DNA from: Anaerolineales bacterium UBA1429
Lineage (GTDB): Bacteria > Chloroflexota > Anaerolineae > UBA1429
DNA: 60,261 bases
Assembly: GCA_002329325.1 (NCBI GenBank)
Contig: DCTX01000026.1
Coordinates: 105,613 to 165,873 of the forward strand
Direction: 5' to 3'
The first letter of the stretch is position 1, and each line of letters starts with the position of its first letter. The notes under the pieces are model-generated. The model had not been told where the DNA came from. It did no database searches and saw only the letters and a program-made list of their open reading frames with translations. The position numbers and the translations under genes are program-made. Shown piece after piece: positions 32,579 to 41,980 of the stretch.

Positions 32579-33118
32579 CTGCCTTACTGCGCCGTGTTCT
32601 TTGCTCCTTCATCGCCCCTTCATCGCAGCACTCTGCCTTGGCCCACCCTCGCCCCTCCCACCCTTGCCGCAGCTCGTGGGTGGTCCTCTGGCCGCCCACC
32701 GGCCAGGACTCTCCGCCCCCGCCGGGCAAGGGTGGCCGCCAGGATACTTGCAGGGCGTCCATTTGGGCAGTTTCGCCAAAGCCATCGGAGGCGATACCCC
32801 AGGGACACCGGCGGCGAGGGTCTGCAGAGGGGCTTGCGCCTGTGTCACGGGGTGGCGGCGCTGCCGAGTCGTACGCCGGTTTGTGCAACATGCACAAACA
32901 TCAGGCCCCACCCTCGGGCACGCTGTATGATGCGCTGCGGGGGGCGGCCCGTTACAATGCGAGGTAGCATCGGGAGCCTTGGGCATGGCGGCGAGGCCAT
33001 GCGGACAGCAGGGATGCGGGCCCGCAAACGGAAAGAGGATTATCAGAGGGGGTATGCGAAAAACGGTTTCTGCCCGAAAACAGGTTCCCTGCATCGCACG
33101 AGTCTCGAGGAGGATATC
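32579..33118. other. Intergenic region upstream of glutamine synthetase
   Basis: 540 bp without a credible gene. It contains the palindrome at 32880-32900 and a TACAAT box (32953-32958) lacking an obvious -35. Long frames crossing this region show only Arg/Pro-rich low-complexity translations. Confidence 0.5.
32880..32900. promoter_or_regulatory. Operator-like palindrome upstream of glnA
   Basis: GTTTGTGCA-ACA-TGCACAAAC, perfect 9-bp half-sites around 3 bp, about 220 bp before the glnA start and 50 bp before a TACAAT box. Likely binding site of a dimeric regulator; which one is unknown. Confidence 0.5.
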
Positions 33119-34534
33119 ATGACCGAGAAAGTAGAGAGCGCCCTGGCCCTGGCCAAAAAGGTCCAAATGGTGGACCTGCGATTCACCGACCTGCTCGGAA
33201 TGTGGCATCACTTTACCATGCCCGCCTCCGAGTTCACCGAGGAGCTACTCGAGGAAGGCATCGGCTTTGACGGCTCGTCCATCCGTGGCTTTCAGGAGAT
33301 CCACGAATCGGACATGATTCTCATCCCCGATGCCAGCACGGCCTTCATGGACCCGATCCTTGAGGTGCCTACCATGGATATCATCTGCGATATCTATGAT
33401 CCGATCACGCGCCAGCCGTACAGCCGCGACGTGCGCTATGTCGCCAAGAAGGCCGAGCAGTATCTGCGCGAGACCGGCATCGCCGATACCAGCTACTGGG
33501 GGCCCGAGCTCGAGTTCTTTATGTTCAACAATGTGCGCTACGGCGGCGGCACCAACTCCCAGTTCTACTATGTGGATAGCGCCGAGGGCTGGTGGAACAG
33601 CGGCAGCAACGACGGCCCCAACATGGGCGGGCAGATCCCCCCCAAGCGCGGCTATTTCCCCGTGCCGCCCATGGACACCCTGCAGGATGTGCGCAGCCGC
33701 ATCGTCCTGGCCCTGCTGAGCTGCGGCGTGCCCGTGGAGATCCATCACCACGAGGTGGCCACCGCCGGCCAGACCGAGATCGACCTGCGCTATGGCCCCC
33801 TCTGCCGCATGGGCGATGTGGTGCAGACCTACAAGTACGTCTGCAAGAACGTGGCCCTGCAGAATGGCCTGACCGTCACCTTTATGCCCAAGCCTCTCTT
33901 TGAGGACAACGGCTCGGGTATGCACGTCCACCAGAGCCTCTGGATGGGCAGCAACAACGTTTTCTATGATGAGGCGGGCTACGCCCAGCTTTCGGACACC
34001 GCTCGCTACTACATCGGCGGTCTGCTCAAGCACGCGGCGGCGCTGTTGGCTATCGCGGCACCCACCACCAACTCGTATCGGCGACTGGTGCCCGGCTTTG
34101 AGGCGCCCGTGAACCTGGCCTACTCGCAGCGCAACCGGTCGGCCTGCTGCCGCATCCCGGTCTACTCCAAGAGCCCCAAGGCCAAGCGCATCGAGTTCCG
34201 CCCGCCGGATCCCAGCGCCAACCCGTACCTGACCTTTGCGGCGCTGCTCATGGCCGGCCTGGATGGCATCCAGAACCGCATCGATCCGGGCGATCCACTG
34301 GACAAGGACCTGTACGACCTTCCGCCCGAGGAAGCCGCTCAGGTCAAGCAGGTGCCCGGCTCGCTGGGCGAGGTACTGGATGCTCTGGAGGCGGACAACG
34401 AGTTCCTGCTCAAGGGCGACGTGTTCACCGAGGATCTGATCGACGCCTACATCGCCTACAAGCGTCATATGGAATACGATCAGGTTCGCATCCGACCGCA
34501 TCCGTACGAGTTCACCCTGTACTACGGGATCTAG
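33119..34534 (+). CDS. glnA: Glutamine synthetase type I
   Basis: 471 residues, normal for GSI. Landmarks: 'GIGFDGSSIRGF' (latch region), 'YWGPELEFF' with metal-binding Glu, 'NGSGMHVHQSLW', 'APTTNSYRRLVPGFEAP' (ATP site) and 'NRSACCRIP' with the conserved Arg. The segment 'LYDLPPEE' carries Tyr399, equivalent to Tyr397 of E. coli that is adenylylated, so this is a GSI-beta-like enzyme that could be controlled by GlnE. It condenses ammonia and glutamate using ATP, in the cytoplasm as a dodecamer. GAGGAGG lies just before the ATG. An unusual 'TNSQFYYVDSAEGWWNSG' loop is the normal GS variable region. Confidence 0.95.
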   Translation: MTEKVESALALAKKVQMVDLRFTDLLGMWHHFTMPASEFTEELLEEGIGFDGSSIRGFQEIHESDMILIPDASTAFMDPILEVPTMDIICDIYDPITRQPYSRDVRYVAKKAEQYLRETGIADTSYWGPELEFFMFNNVRYGGGTNSQFYYVDSAEGWWNSGSNDGPNMGGQIPPKRGYFPVPPMDTLQDVRSRIVLALLSCGVPVEIHHHEVATAGQTEIDLRYGPLCRMGDVVQTYKYVCKNVALQNGLTVTFMPKPLFEDNGSGMHVHQSLWMGSNNVFYDEAGYAQLSDTARYYIGGLLKHAAALLAIAAPTTNSYRRLVPGFEAPVNLAYSQRNRSACCRIPVYSKSPKAKRIEFRPPDPSANPYLTFAALLMAGLDGIQNRIDPGDPLDKDLYDLPPEEAAQVKQVPGSLGEVLDALEADNEFLLKGDVFTEDLIDAYIAYKRHMEYDQVRIRPHPYEFTLYYGI

Positions 34535-34558
34535 CCTATTATCCCCCTCTTTCCTGTC

Positions 34559-34596
34559 GGGGTCGGGTCACCAGCCCGGCCCCACTTCTTTTTTTG
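34559..34596 (+). terminator. Rho-independent terminator of glnA
   Basis: GGGGTCGGG pairs with CCCGGCCCC (one wobble pair) around a short loop, followed by TTCTTTTTTTG. Confidence 0.75.
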
Positions 34597-34605
34597 CCTT
34601 TCGCC

Positions 34606-34633
34606 TTGACGCCCTCCCCTCGCGCTCTATCAT
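34606..34633 (+). promoter_or_regulatory. Sigma70 promoter for the UroD-family gene
   Basis: TTGACG at 34606-34611, 16-bp spacer, TATCAT at 34628-34633. Transcription would start near 34640, too close to the ATG at 34642 for that start to be used with a ribosome binding site. Confidence 0.5.
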
Positions 34634-34671
34634 AGAGCCGAATGCACCCCACACCGGGAGGAGACGCGCCC

Positions 34672-35766
34672 TTGGACCACCGCCAGCGCTTGTTGACCGC
34701 CTTTCGCTTTCGCGAGCCCGACCGCGCGCCCCGCTATGCCAGCCTGGCCCCCGCCCTCGTTGAGACCTTTCGCCGCGAGACCGGCCAGTCAGATCCCGCC
34801 TCCTATTGGGATTGGGACGTGGCCCAGGTCGCCTTCCTGCCGCCTGACCCCTTGCCCGATCTCCAGGCCCGCTTTGGGCGCTATTACGCCGGGCTAGAGA
34901 CCGAGTGGCTGCTCTCCTGGGAGCACCGTGACTTTCCGCCCGAGTGGGGGGTGGCCACCCGTCCCGCCCATCTGTTCCACCTGAGCGCCCCTGTTGCGCC
35001 CCTGCGCCATCTGGGCTCCCTGGCCGAGCTGGAGGCCTATCCCTGGCCTGACTACGCGGGCGAGTGGCGCCACGAGCATCTCGAAGCCGAAGTGGCTCGC
35101 CTGCATGGAACGGGCTGCTTTGTAGATGCCCACATCGGCTGGATCTTTCAGACGGCCTGGACCCTGCGCACCGAAGTAGGCCTGTTCGAGGACATGCACG
35201 ACCGGCCCGAGTTGGCCGAGGCCCTGCTGGAGCGCATCACGGCCGTGCGGGTGGCCCAGGCCGAGCGCCTGGCCGCCGCCGGCGTGGATAGCATCTCGAT
35301 GAACGACGACATCGGCAGCCAACGCGGCATGATCCTCAGCCCGGCCATGTGGCGGCGCTGGCTGGCGCCGCGCATGGCCGCCGTCATCGGCGCCGTGCGT
35401 CGCATCAACCCCGCTATCCTCTTTCGCTACCACTCTGATGGCGACTATCGCCCCGTGATCCCCGACCTGATCCGTATGGGGGTCTCTTCGCTGCGCACCG
35501 TCCAGCCGGAGGCCATGGACGTGTTCGCCATCAAGCGGCAGTACGGACGCCAGATCGCTCTGGAGGGCACCATCGGGCTGCAGGAGGAGTTGATGCACGG
35601 CACCGCCGACGATGTGCGCCGCATGGTGCGCGCCCAGTGCCAGGGGTTGATGCCCGGGGGCGGCTGGGTGGCCGCGCCGGGCAACACCGTCACCCCCGAC
35701 GTGCCCTGGGAGAACCTGGTCGCCCTGTTCGAGAGCCTGGATCGATACAGCAACTATGGCGCCTGA
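34672..35766 (+). CDS. Uroporphyrinogen decarboxylase (URO-D)-family protein
   Basis: 364 residues from a TTG start with GGGAGGAG eight bases upstream; an ATG at 34642 would add ten residues but has no site. The barrel begins 'RQRLLTAFRFREPDRAPRY', typical of URO-D-like proteins outside haem synthesis, and includes 'GVDSISMNDDIGSQRGMILSPAMWRRW' and 'FRYHSDGDYRPVIPDL', where corrinoid methyltransferases of the MtaA/CmuA type bind zinc and substrate (His-x-Asp-Gly). True HemE residues are not all present. More likely a methyltransferase or demethylase of unknown substrate. It overlaps no gene, but the VOC gene follows within 53 bp. Confidence 0.75.
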   Translation: MDHRQRLLTAFRFREPDRAPRYASLAPALVETFRRETGQSDPASYWDWDVAQVAFLPPDPLPDLQARFGRYYAGLETEWLLSWEHRDFPPEWGVATRPAHLFHLSAPVAPLRHLGSLAELEAYPWPDYAGEWRHEHLEAEVARLHGTGCFVDAHIGWIFQTAWTLRTEVGLFEDMHDRPELAEALLERITAVRVAQAERLAAAGVDSISMNDDIGSQRGMILSPAMWRRWLAPRMAAVIGAVRRINPAILFRYHSDGDYRPVIPDLIRMGVSSLRTVQPEAMDVFAIKRQYGRQIALEGTIGLQEELMHGTADDVRRMVRAQCQGLMPGGGWVAAPGNTVTPDVPWENLVALFESLDRYSNYGA

Positions 35767-35818
35767 CGACAACGCGAGGGGCCGACCGACGTCGCCCTCG
35801 CTGGATCTGGAGGAAGAG

Positions 35819-36253
35819 ATGTTCCGGCGTATGGATCACGTAGCGCTGAGCGTGCGCGACATGGAGCGCGTCATCGCCTTCTATCGGGACCTGATCGGGT
35901 TCGAGGTGGTCTTTGATCGCACCTTTGATGAGCCCATGGCGCGCCTCATCGGTGAGCCGGGCACCCAGGTGCGCATCGTGCACCTGCGCCTGGGAGAGGC
36001 GGTGCTGGAGCTGTTCCACTACCGCCACCCGGTAGGGCGTCCCCGCCCATCGGATGCGCGCCAGAGCGACCTCGGCCTTTCGCACATCGGCTTCCTGGTT
36101 GAGGACTTTGAGGCGACGCTGGCCCATCTCCGCGGCCACGGCGTGCGATTCCTGGGCGAGCCCGTCGAGATCCGACCGGGGGTCCATGTGGTCTACTTTT
36201 ACGGCGCCGAGGGCGAGGTGTGCGAAGCGCGAGAGATCCTGCCGCAGGCGTGA
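35819..36253 (+). CDS. VOC/glyoxalase-family protein
   Basis: 144 residues with the two-module vicinal-oxygen-chelate fold: 'MDHVALSVRDMERVIAFYRDLIGF' opens module one and 'LSHIGFLVEDFEATLAHLRGHGV' module two. Metal ligands probably include His of 'DHVAL', Glu of 'VLELFHY' and His of 'SHIGF'. Members include lactoylglutathione lyase, methylmalonyl-CoA epimerase and dioxygenases. The ATG at 35819 has GGAGG before it; an upstream ATG at 35756 would overlap the UroD-family gene by 11 bases. Confidence 0.8.
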   Translation: MFRRMDHVALSVRDMERVIAFYRDLIGFEVVFDRTFDEPMARLIGEPGTQVRIVHLRLGEAVLELFHYRHPVGRPRPSDARQSDLGLSHIGFLVEDFEATLAHLRGHGVRFLGEPVEIRPGVHVVYFYGAEGEVCEAREILPQA

Positions 36254-36900
36254 TCAGGGTGCGGGGATGTTTGCACGTCATCGAGCAACAGGAAGCACCG
36301 CGACTATGCATGACTTCAGGAGCCAAGGCATAACGTAGACAGCGGGCAGCTCGGCTTGCAGAAGGTCGTGGTCGGCCGGTTTCCCAAGATCGGGCACCAG
36401 AGCCATGGCAGGTAAGCCAGGGCGAGCACGTCGCCTAGCCATTTGCCGCCTATCGGGCCACTCCTTGACGTAGCTGTTGTCGCGATGCCGCCACCGCGAC
36501 TCGCCAATATCACACCAGTTCCATCGTCGGCAGTGTCGCCACCGCGCGGCTTCCGGTGCTCGTGCCGCGGTAGCGCACGGCGACCGGGATGGCATGGCAC
36601 GTCAGAAGACATGAGGACCGCTACCCACGGAAGATAGAGGCTATCCTCGTCGCACAACACTCCTGCTCTGTCGAGTATCAGTGGATAGAGCTAGACATGC
36701 CCGCTATTCGGGACAGCACAATTGCCCTCTGTGCGAGGGAGCGAGAGGCGCTCTCAATTCCGGTGATTCACTTCTGGGCTGGCTGGCGGAGCGGAGGACA
36801 GGTCTCGCGGTGCGAGAGACGCCGCTACGGCGTCCAGAAACCTGCTTGTCTGGCAAGCGTCGTATGATGTTTGAAGCGAACACAGACGAAAGGTACGAGC
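36254..36900. other. Intergenic region, no gene recognised
   Basis: About 650 bp. Minus-strand frames around 36278-36660 are open but overlap each other in different phases and match no family I recognise; they may be decayed coding sequence. Composition shifts here toward the lower G+C of the following gene. Confidence 0.4.
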
Positions 36901-38478
36901 ATGAGCCATACGCTCGAGAACATTAAGTCAAGGATGGGAGCGCTTGGGGTCACCGCCGATGTACTTGTGTTGGTCGCGGCGCTCATTGCCGGTACCGGGC
37001 TGGGAATGCTCCGTTTTGACTCATTCCAAGTGGGGACATTTACTGATGATGCTCATTACGTCGTGCTGGCGGAGAGCCTGGCGACGGGGCAAGGATACCG
37101 CCTGATCAACTTCCCTGTCGCGCGAGAAGAGTGGGCATTCCCTCCTGGGTGGCCTCTTCTGCTTGCGCCGCTGGCGGCCGTGTTCCCAGGTGACTACAAC
37201 GCACTCAAGCTCCTGCCTTTCCTTCTTTGGCTTGGTTCCATTCTTGTGATGTACAGACTTTTCCGCATGTATCTGCCCAGGCCATATTGGCAGATCTGTC
37301 TCCTTCTTTCTTCCGTGAATCCGACACTCATAGGTACTAGTGGGATGCTCATGTCAGAGTCATCCTTTCTGTTCTTTTCCCTTCTCGCTCTCGTCTTATA
37401 TAAGTCATGGGCGTCGGTCACGCCAGAGCGTGGCAATAGATATTTCTTTATGTTAATGCTCGTTGTAGCATCTTACGTTCCGTTTATTAGGACTATAGGC
37501 TTAGCCTTGCTAATATCCATTGCTGTATCCTTGGCTTTGTCAGGTCGGCTTCGAGAGAGTGTCATCGCGGCAATGTGGTTTCTCGCTGGACTAGTTCCCC
37601 AGATCTGGATCAACTCCGGGAATGGCCTCGCTTTCATCTCCCCTGGTTACCAATCTCAGGTGTTTGATGGCACGATCGTGGCAAAGATCGGCCAGATGTG
37701 GGCTAACGCCCTGGCCTATTGTGACGAGCTGATCGCGAGCTCGATCGTGCCGGTCTTTGGGCCCAACATTGCACGTGCGATCGATGGGCTGAAAATCGGG
37801 TTCGTCGCGCCCCTGGCAAATGCTCTCATCCTGCTCATGATTGGCATCGGTGCCTGCAGGTCAGCGAGGAAGCTGCTACCCATTAGCATACATGCGTTGA
37901 TATATCTACTGGGAATCCTCTTGTTCTGGAATCCCGACGTCGGCAGTGCCCAATCACGCTTTTTAGTTCCTCTTGTACCTATTCTGTATATCTTTCTCAT
38001 ACGTGGCGCCTCGTGGCTTCTCACCCTCGTCAGGAGACTGGCCGAGAAACACCAGTCTGCCATTGTCGTCGTAGCGGCGTGTTTGGTCATGCTAGTCTCT
38101 CTCGCTCGCAATGTGCAGGACTGGCGAAACCCTGTTCGCGACAGGATCACGGACTTGTCGATAGGGACTGAGTGGATTCAGGAAAACGCCGCACCTGACG
38201 CGATCATCATGGCCAGAGATCCGGTCCCAGACTACATCCATGCCAGACGGAAGACAGTTCCGTATCCGGTCGAGGGTGCATCCCTTGAGGACTATGTACG
38301 CGCAAACGGGGTTGACTACATCATGGTAAGGCCAAAGCTACAGACACCTCGCACGACTGAATTGGGTGAGTTCATCGATACTCACCTATTGCCACTGCTG
38401 CAGGCCGATCAGGCGAGATACACGCTTGTATACCAGAACTCAACTCACAACGTAAGTATCTACCAGTGCAATGACTGA
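36901..38478 (+). CDS. Membrane glycosyltransferase (GT39/ArnT-like, GT-C fold)
   Basis: 525 residues with about 10-12 membrane helices. After the first helix comes 'FTDDAHYVVLAESLATGQGYRL' with the acidic pair (Asp-Asp) that acts as catalytic site in polyprenol-dependent GT-C enzymes, then 'FPPGWPLLLAPLAAVFPGDY'. A soluble C-terminal part follows ('VPDYIHARRKTVPYP', 'DYIMVRP'). It would transfer a sugar from a lipid-phosphate donor on the outer face of the membrane. G+C is visibly lower than in the surroundings (parts of 37380-37540 are near 40 %), suggesting horizontal transfer. GAAAGG precedes the ATG. Confidence 0.75.
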   Translation: MSHTLENIKSRMGALGVTADVLVLVAALIAGTGLGMLRFDSFQVGTFTDDAHYVVLAESLATGQGYRLINFPVAREEWAFPPGWPLLLAPLAAVFPGDYNALKLLPFLLWLGSILVMYRLFRMYLPRPYWQICLLLSSVNPTLIGTSGMLMSESSFLFFSLLALVLYKSWASVTPERGNRYFFMLMLVVASYVPFIRTIGLALLISIAVSLALSGRLRESVIAAMWFLAGLVPQIWINSGNGLAFISPGYQSQVFDGTIVAKIGQMWANALAYCDELIASSIVPVFGPNIARAIDGLKIGFVAPLANALILLMIGIGACRSARKLLPISIHALIYLLGILLFWNPDVGSAQSRFLVPLVPILYIFLIRGASWLLTLVRRLAEKHQSAIVVVAACLVMLVSLARNVQDWRNPVRDRITDLSIGTEWIQENAAPDAIIMARDPVPDYIHARRKTVPYPVEGASLEDYVRANGVDYIMVRPKLQTPRTTELGEFIDTHLLPLLQADQARYTLVYQNSTHNVSIYQCND

Positions 38479-38968
38479 TCAACGAGCGGCAGAGCTACGG
38501 AAAGCCCGCTGAAACTGGCAGCCTCATCCTGTCCATCCGGGACCAGGCCCCACTGGACACGGTGTTTGGATAGCTATGCGTCAAGTCCTGCGTTCATCTC
38601 ATACTTTCGGTCAGTGCTCTCACAGATGATCAGCTACAGGCTTCTGTGTTACACTATAGACGTAACGATTCCCTGTGCCCAGCGCACTCGGAGATAGGAA
38701 ACTGGGCTCGCGAAGATGGTCATCCGTACAACGCTCAGACGCCCAGAGTCTGAAGCAGAGTGCTGCACCCGTGAATTGCCAGAAGTGTGCACTCGAAGGC
38801 GCTAGCGCACGTTGTTGACGCGGGGATAATGGTCGGAGAAGCTAGCCTGAAACCGGCAGTGTACACTTGGCTAGCACCTGTCTTGCTCGCACGGCTGAGA
38901 CAGAATCGAGGCTGTGCGATAGGTCAGAGGAGAACGTAGGGCCGACTTCCACAACAGGAGTGCCTACC
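38479..38968. other. Intergenic region with short partial repeats
   Basis: 490 bp without a gene. TGAAACTGGCAG (near 38510) recurs as TGAAACCGGCAG (near 38848), and AGTGTGCACT/AGTGTACACT palindromic cores occur near 38786 and 38858. These may be remnants of a small mobile element; nothing coding is evident. Confidence 0.35.
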
Positions 38969-39616
38969 GTGCCGTTGCCGATGGTACACTTGGCCGTAGC
39001 CGTCAGCCTCTGCGATGCCCTGGGCTGGGCGGCGTCGCCCGCGTTCCTGCTGGGCACGCTGGCACCCGACGCTATCCACATGCGCCCAGGCGCCGCCCCT
39101 GAGGACAAGAGCCGCGTGCACCTGCACGCCGCCATCATGGAGCGGGGATCCGCCGCGGTGCGCGAGCTGTTCGAGGCCCTGGCATCCCAGCAGCCCGAGG
39201 CCTGCGACCTGGCCCTGGGCTATGCCGTGCACCTGCTCACCGACGCCCTCTGGGTGGAGCGGGTGTTCCAGGCCTTTCGCCACGACCTGGCCCTGCCCCG
39301 CGACCAGGAGCGTACCCTGTATTACCGCGAGACAGACGAGGTGGATCGCTTGCTCTACGAGGGCTCGCCCTGGCGGCCCGAGGTCTGGCGCGCCCTGGCC
39401 GCCGCCGAGCCCGCCGACCTGCCGGGACTCCTCAGCGGCGACGAGATCGGACGTTGGCGCGACCGCACCCTCGCCTGGTTCGATACCTTGCCCGCCGCCC
39501 CAGAGCCGCCGCGACACCTGACCTATCAGCGTATCCAGACATTTATCGCCGGAGCCTCCGCCACCATTGCGGATGAGGTTTTGGGCTGGGCGTGCACCCT
39601 GCATGGCCAGAGCTAA
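38969..39616 (+). CDS. Zinc-dependent phospholipase C-like protein
   Basis: 215 residues from a GTG with AGGAG eight bases upstream. Metal-binding positions are spaced as in the zinc-dependent phospholipase C-like family: His in 'MVHLAVAV', Asp in 'GTLAPDAIHM', His in 'RVHLHAAIM' and His-x3-Asp in 'GYAVHLLTDALWVERV'. All-helical and without a signal peptide, so the cytoplasmic bacterial branch rather than a secreted toxin. Actual substrate unknown; some relatives are annotated only as hydrolases. Confidence 0.7.
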   Translation: MPLPMVHLAVAVSLCDALGWAASPAFLLGTLAPDAIHMRPGAAPEDKSRVHLHAAIMERGSAAVRELFEALASQQPEACDLALGYAVHLLTDALWVERVFQAFRHDLALPRDQERTLYYRETDEVDRLLYEGSPWRPEVWRALAAAEPADLPGLLSGDEIGRWRDRTLAWFDTLPAAPEPPRHLTYQRIQTFIAGASATIADEVLGWACTLHGQS

Positions 39617-39697
39617 CACCGCCGGCCTATGTAGCCCTCAGGCGGCGAGTGCCTGGCTGCCTCCGGACCCAGTCGTGTCCGCAATGGAAAGGAGCCC

Positions 39698-40867
39698 GTG
39701 GCTGACCTGATCCTTCCAGACTCCTCCCCAACCTCCCTGCTGTTTGTAGATCACGCCACGGCCCTGGGCGGCGCGGAGCACAGCTTGCTGATGATCCTGG
39801 AACGCCTGGACCGGCGGCGCTGGGCACCGCATCTGGCATGTCGCGCCGGTTCCCTGGCGGAGCGCGCAGCGGCCTTGGGCGTCCCCATACACCTCACGCC
39901 CCAGCCCCAGCTGCGCCGGTCTCCTTCAGCGCTGCCGGCCCTGCGCAGAGGAGTACGTAGCCTGGCCGGGGTCGCGCGGGAGGTGGATGCGGCGCTGCTA
40001 ATCGCCAACACCGTGCGCGCCGCGTTCTATGCCGCCCCGGCTGCGCACGTGGTGCGCATCCCCTTTGTCTGGTACCGGCGCGATTTCTGGCTGGGCCAGT
40101 CTCAGCCTCGCCTGCTCTGGGCAGACAGACTGGCCAAGGCGCTGCTGGGCGCTGCCTCTGCGCGGGTAATTGCCAACTCCCAAGCCACCTTGCGCCGCCA
40201 TCCCCTTCAGCACAAGATCGTTGTCATACCCAACGGCATCCAGGTGCAGCGCTATGATCCCGCACTAGATGGCGTCCCCTTTCGCCAGGCCTATGGCATC
40301 CCCGCTGCCGCGCCGCTCCTGGGCATGTTGGGGCGCCTCTCTCCCATCAAGGGGCAAGACCGCTTTCTGGGCATCCTGGAGCAGGTGCTGGCCAGAGAGC
40401 CCGAGGTCTGGGGCGTGATAGTCGGCGGCCCCCTCTTTGAGCAGAAGGAGTATGAGGCATCGCTGCATCGGCTCAGCATAGAGCTAGGCGTCGCTGAGCG
40501 GGTCGTGTTCACCGGCCAGCTCGACGACCCGCGGCCCGCGCTTGCCGCTCTGGACGTCTTTGTGCAGCCGGGCGATCCCGAAGCCTTTGGCCTCGTCAAT
40601 GTCGAGGCCATGGCCATGGCCAAGCCCGTGGTGGCCTTTGCCCACGGCGCCCTGCCCGAGATCGTGGTGCATGGCGAGACGGGCCTGCTGGTGCCGCCCG
40701 GAGATGAGCATGCCCTGGCCGAGGCAGCCTGTTCCCTGTTGCGCGACCCTGCTCTGCGGGCGCGCATGGGGGCCGCCGGGCGCCGGCGCGTCACCCAGCA
40801 GTATGCCATCGAGCGTACCGTGGCCGAGGTGGAGGCCCTTCTCGCCCAGCTCGTGCCCGGCGCCTAG
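39698..40867 (+). CDS. GT4-family glycosyltransferase
   Basis: 389 residues from a GTG with AAAGGAG six bases upstream. GT-B signatures: 'HATALGGAEHSLLMILERLDRRRW' (acceptor-side Gly-rich loop), 'KIVVIPNGIQVQRYDP', 'LLGMLGRLSPIKGQDRFL' (donor domain) and 'PEAFGLVNVEAMAMAKPVVAF' with the E-x7-E motif, then 'GETGLLVPPGDEHAL'. Transfers a sugar from a nucleotide donor; specificity unknown. Together with the GT-C gene 1.2 kb upstream it forms a second, smaller glycan locus. Confidence 0.85.
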   Translation: MADLILPDSSPTSLLFVDHATALGGAEHSLLMILERLDRRRWAPHLACRAGSLAERAAALGVPIHLTPQPQLRRSPSALPALRRGVRSLAGVAREVDAALLIANTVRAAFYAAPAAHVVRIPFVWYRRDFWLGQSQPRLLWADRLAKALLGAASARVIANSQATLRRHPLQHKIVVIPNGIQVQRYDPALDGVPFRQAYGIPAAAPLLGMLGRLSPIKGQDRFLGILEQVLAREPEVWGVIVGGPLFEQKEYEASLHRLSIELGVAERVVFTGQLDDPRPALAALDVFVQPGDPEAFGLVNVEAMAMAKPVVAFAHGALPEIVVHGETGLLVPPGDEHALAEAACSLLRDPALRARMGAAGRRRVTQQYAIERTVAEVEALLAQLVPGA

Positions 40868-40873
40868 GCGGCG

Positions 40874-41980
40874 CTACTCCTCGGTGCCATCCTGCACCAG
40901 GCGCATCAGCTCGCTCACGCTGAGCTGGGCGATCCCCAACTTGTCCAGCGTGCGGCCGCGCCGCCAGTAATCCGTCTGATGGATGGTGCAGGCCAGCCGG
41001 ATGATGCTGTCGATCGTGTGCACCGATACGCCATAGCGTTGGCCCAGGGCGGCGATGGGCACCAGGCTCATGGGCACATCCTCGAACACGTAGCGATGGT
41101 TGAGGGTGGAGGGCGCCTTGATACCCCGGTAGCCCGGCTGGTTGTGGATCGCCTCGAACAGGTCCTGGCCGCTGGCATCATAGGCCATCTTGAGCCATTC
41201 CATCGCCGTGCGCGCCCGAATCCCCAGGGCTGCCGCCACCGTCACCCGTTCGCGATCCAGCTCCCCCAGCACCCGCGCCACGGAGGGCGTCACCCCCTCG
41301 ACGTAGAACTGGAACTCGCCGCGGGTGGATTCGATGCGCCCCGCGTTGAGAAGCGTCAACGCCGGGTGAAAGATGGCGCCCATGTTGTTGAGCCCCGTGT
41401 GCAGCACGGTGCCCCCATCTATGAACTGGGGATAGGCGTCGGACAGGGAGGCCAGCACCGCCGGCGTGTGGGTGGCCGGAAGCGCCGCCAGGGGCACCGC
41501 CTCCTTAAGGCTGAACACGCGCACCTGGGCTGGGCCATCGGAGCGGCTGGCATAGAGCAACGTCTCCGCCTCGGCCAACAGGACCTTGGCAGCACAGCCT
41601 TGTTGCCGAAGCACCTGGCGGAACTCGAGAGCGCCTCCTGTGCGGCCTGGGTGCAAGATGATGATCTGGCCATCGCGCAGGTGCGGCGCCAGCATGCGGG
41701 CGATATCGGGGTGGGCGCTGGAGGGTACCACAACGTTCAGCACCTGGGCATCCTGGGCCGCCTCAGCGGGATCAGAGGTCACGCGCCTGAGGCGCGCAAA
41801 CCCATGGGGTCCCCCGTCGAAACTATCGAGATCGATCCCTCCCCGGCTGCGGATGGCAGCCACGTTCGCGGGCGTGCGGTTGAAAAGGGTCACCTCCAAA
41901 CCCAAGAGGGCGAGATGGGCGGCCATGGCCTTGCCGCCGTGTCCGGCACCGATCACCGTGTAGCGACTGATGGCTTGCAT
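40874..41980 (-). CDS. NAD/NADP octopine/nopaline (opine) dehydrogenase-family protein
   Basis: 368 residues. Rossmann start 'YTVIGAGHGGKAMAAHLALLGLEVTLFNR' and the opine-dehydrogenase C-terminal helix domain with catalytic His in 'GLNNMGAIFHPALTLLNAGRI'. Family members reductively couple an amino acid with a 2-oxo acid. AAAGGAG lies before the ATG at 41980; the longer frame to 42199 is rejected. The B12-binding gene lies 234 bp upstream on the same strand, so the two may share the promoter at 43912-43939. Confidence 0.85.
   Translation of the reverse strand: MQAISRYTVIGAGHGGKAMAAHLALLGLEVTLFNRTPANVAAIRSRGGIDLDSFDGGPHGFARLRRVTSDPAEAAQDAQVLNVVVPSSAHPDIARMLAPHLRDGQIIILHPGRTGGALEFRQVLRQQGCAAKVLLAEAETLLYASRSDGPAQVRVFSLKEAVPLAALPATHTPAVLASLSDAYPQFIDGGTVLHTGLNNMGAIFHPALTLLNAGRIESTRGEFQFYVEGVTPSVARVLGELDRERVTVAAALGIRARTAMEWLKMAYDASGQDLFEAIHNQPGYRGIKAPSTLNHRYVFEDVPMSLVPIAALGQRYGVSVHTIDSIIRLACTIHQTDYWRRGRTLDKLGIAQLSVSELMRLVQDGTEE

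Noticed and set aside
36278..36660. Minus-strand frames as a decayed transposase
   Set aside because: Two overlapping frames look vaguely protein-like, but no catalytic motif or terminal repeats could be found.
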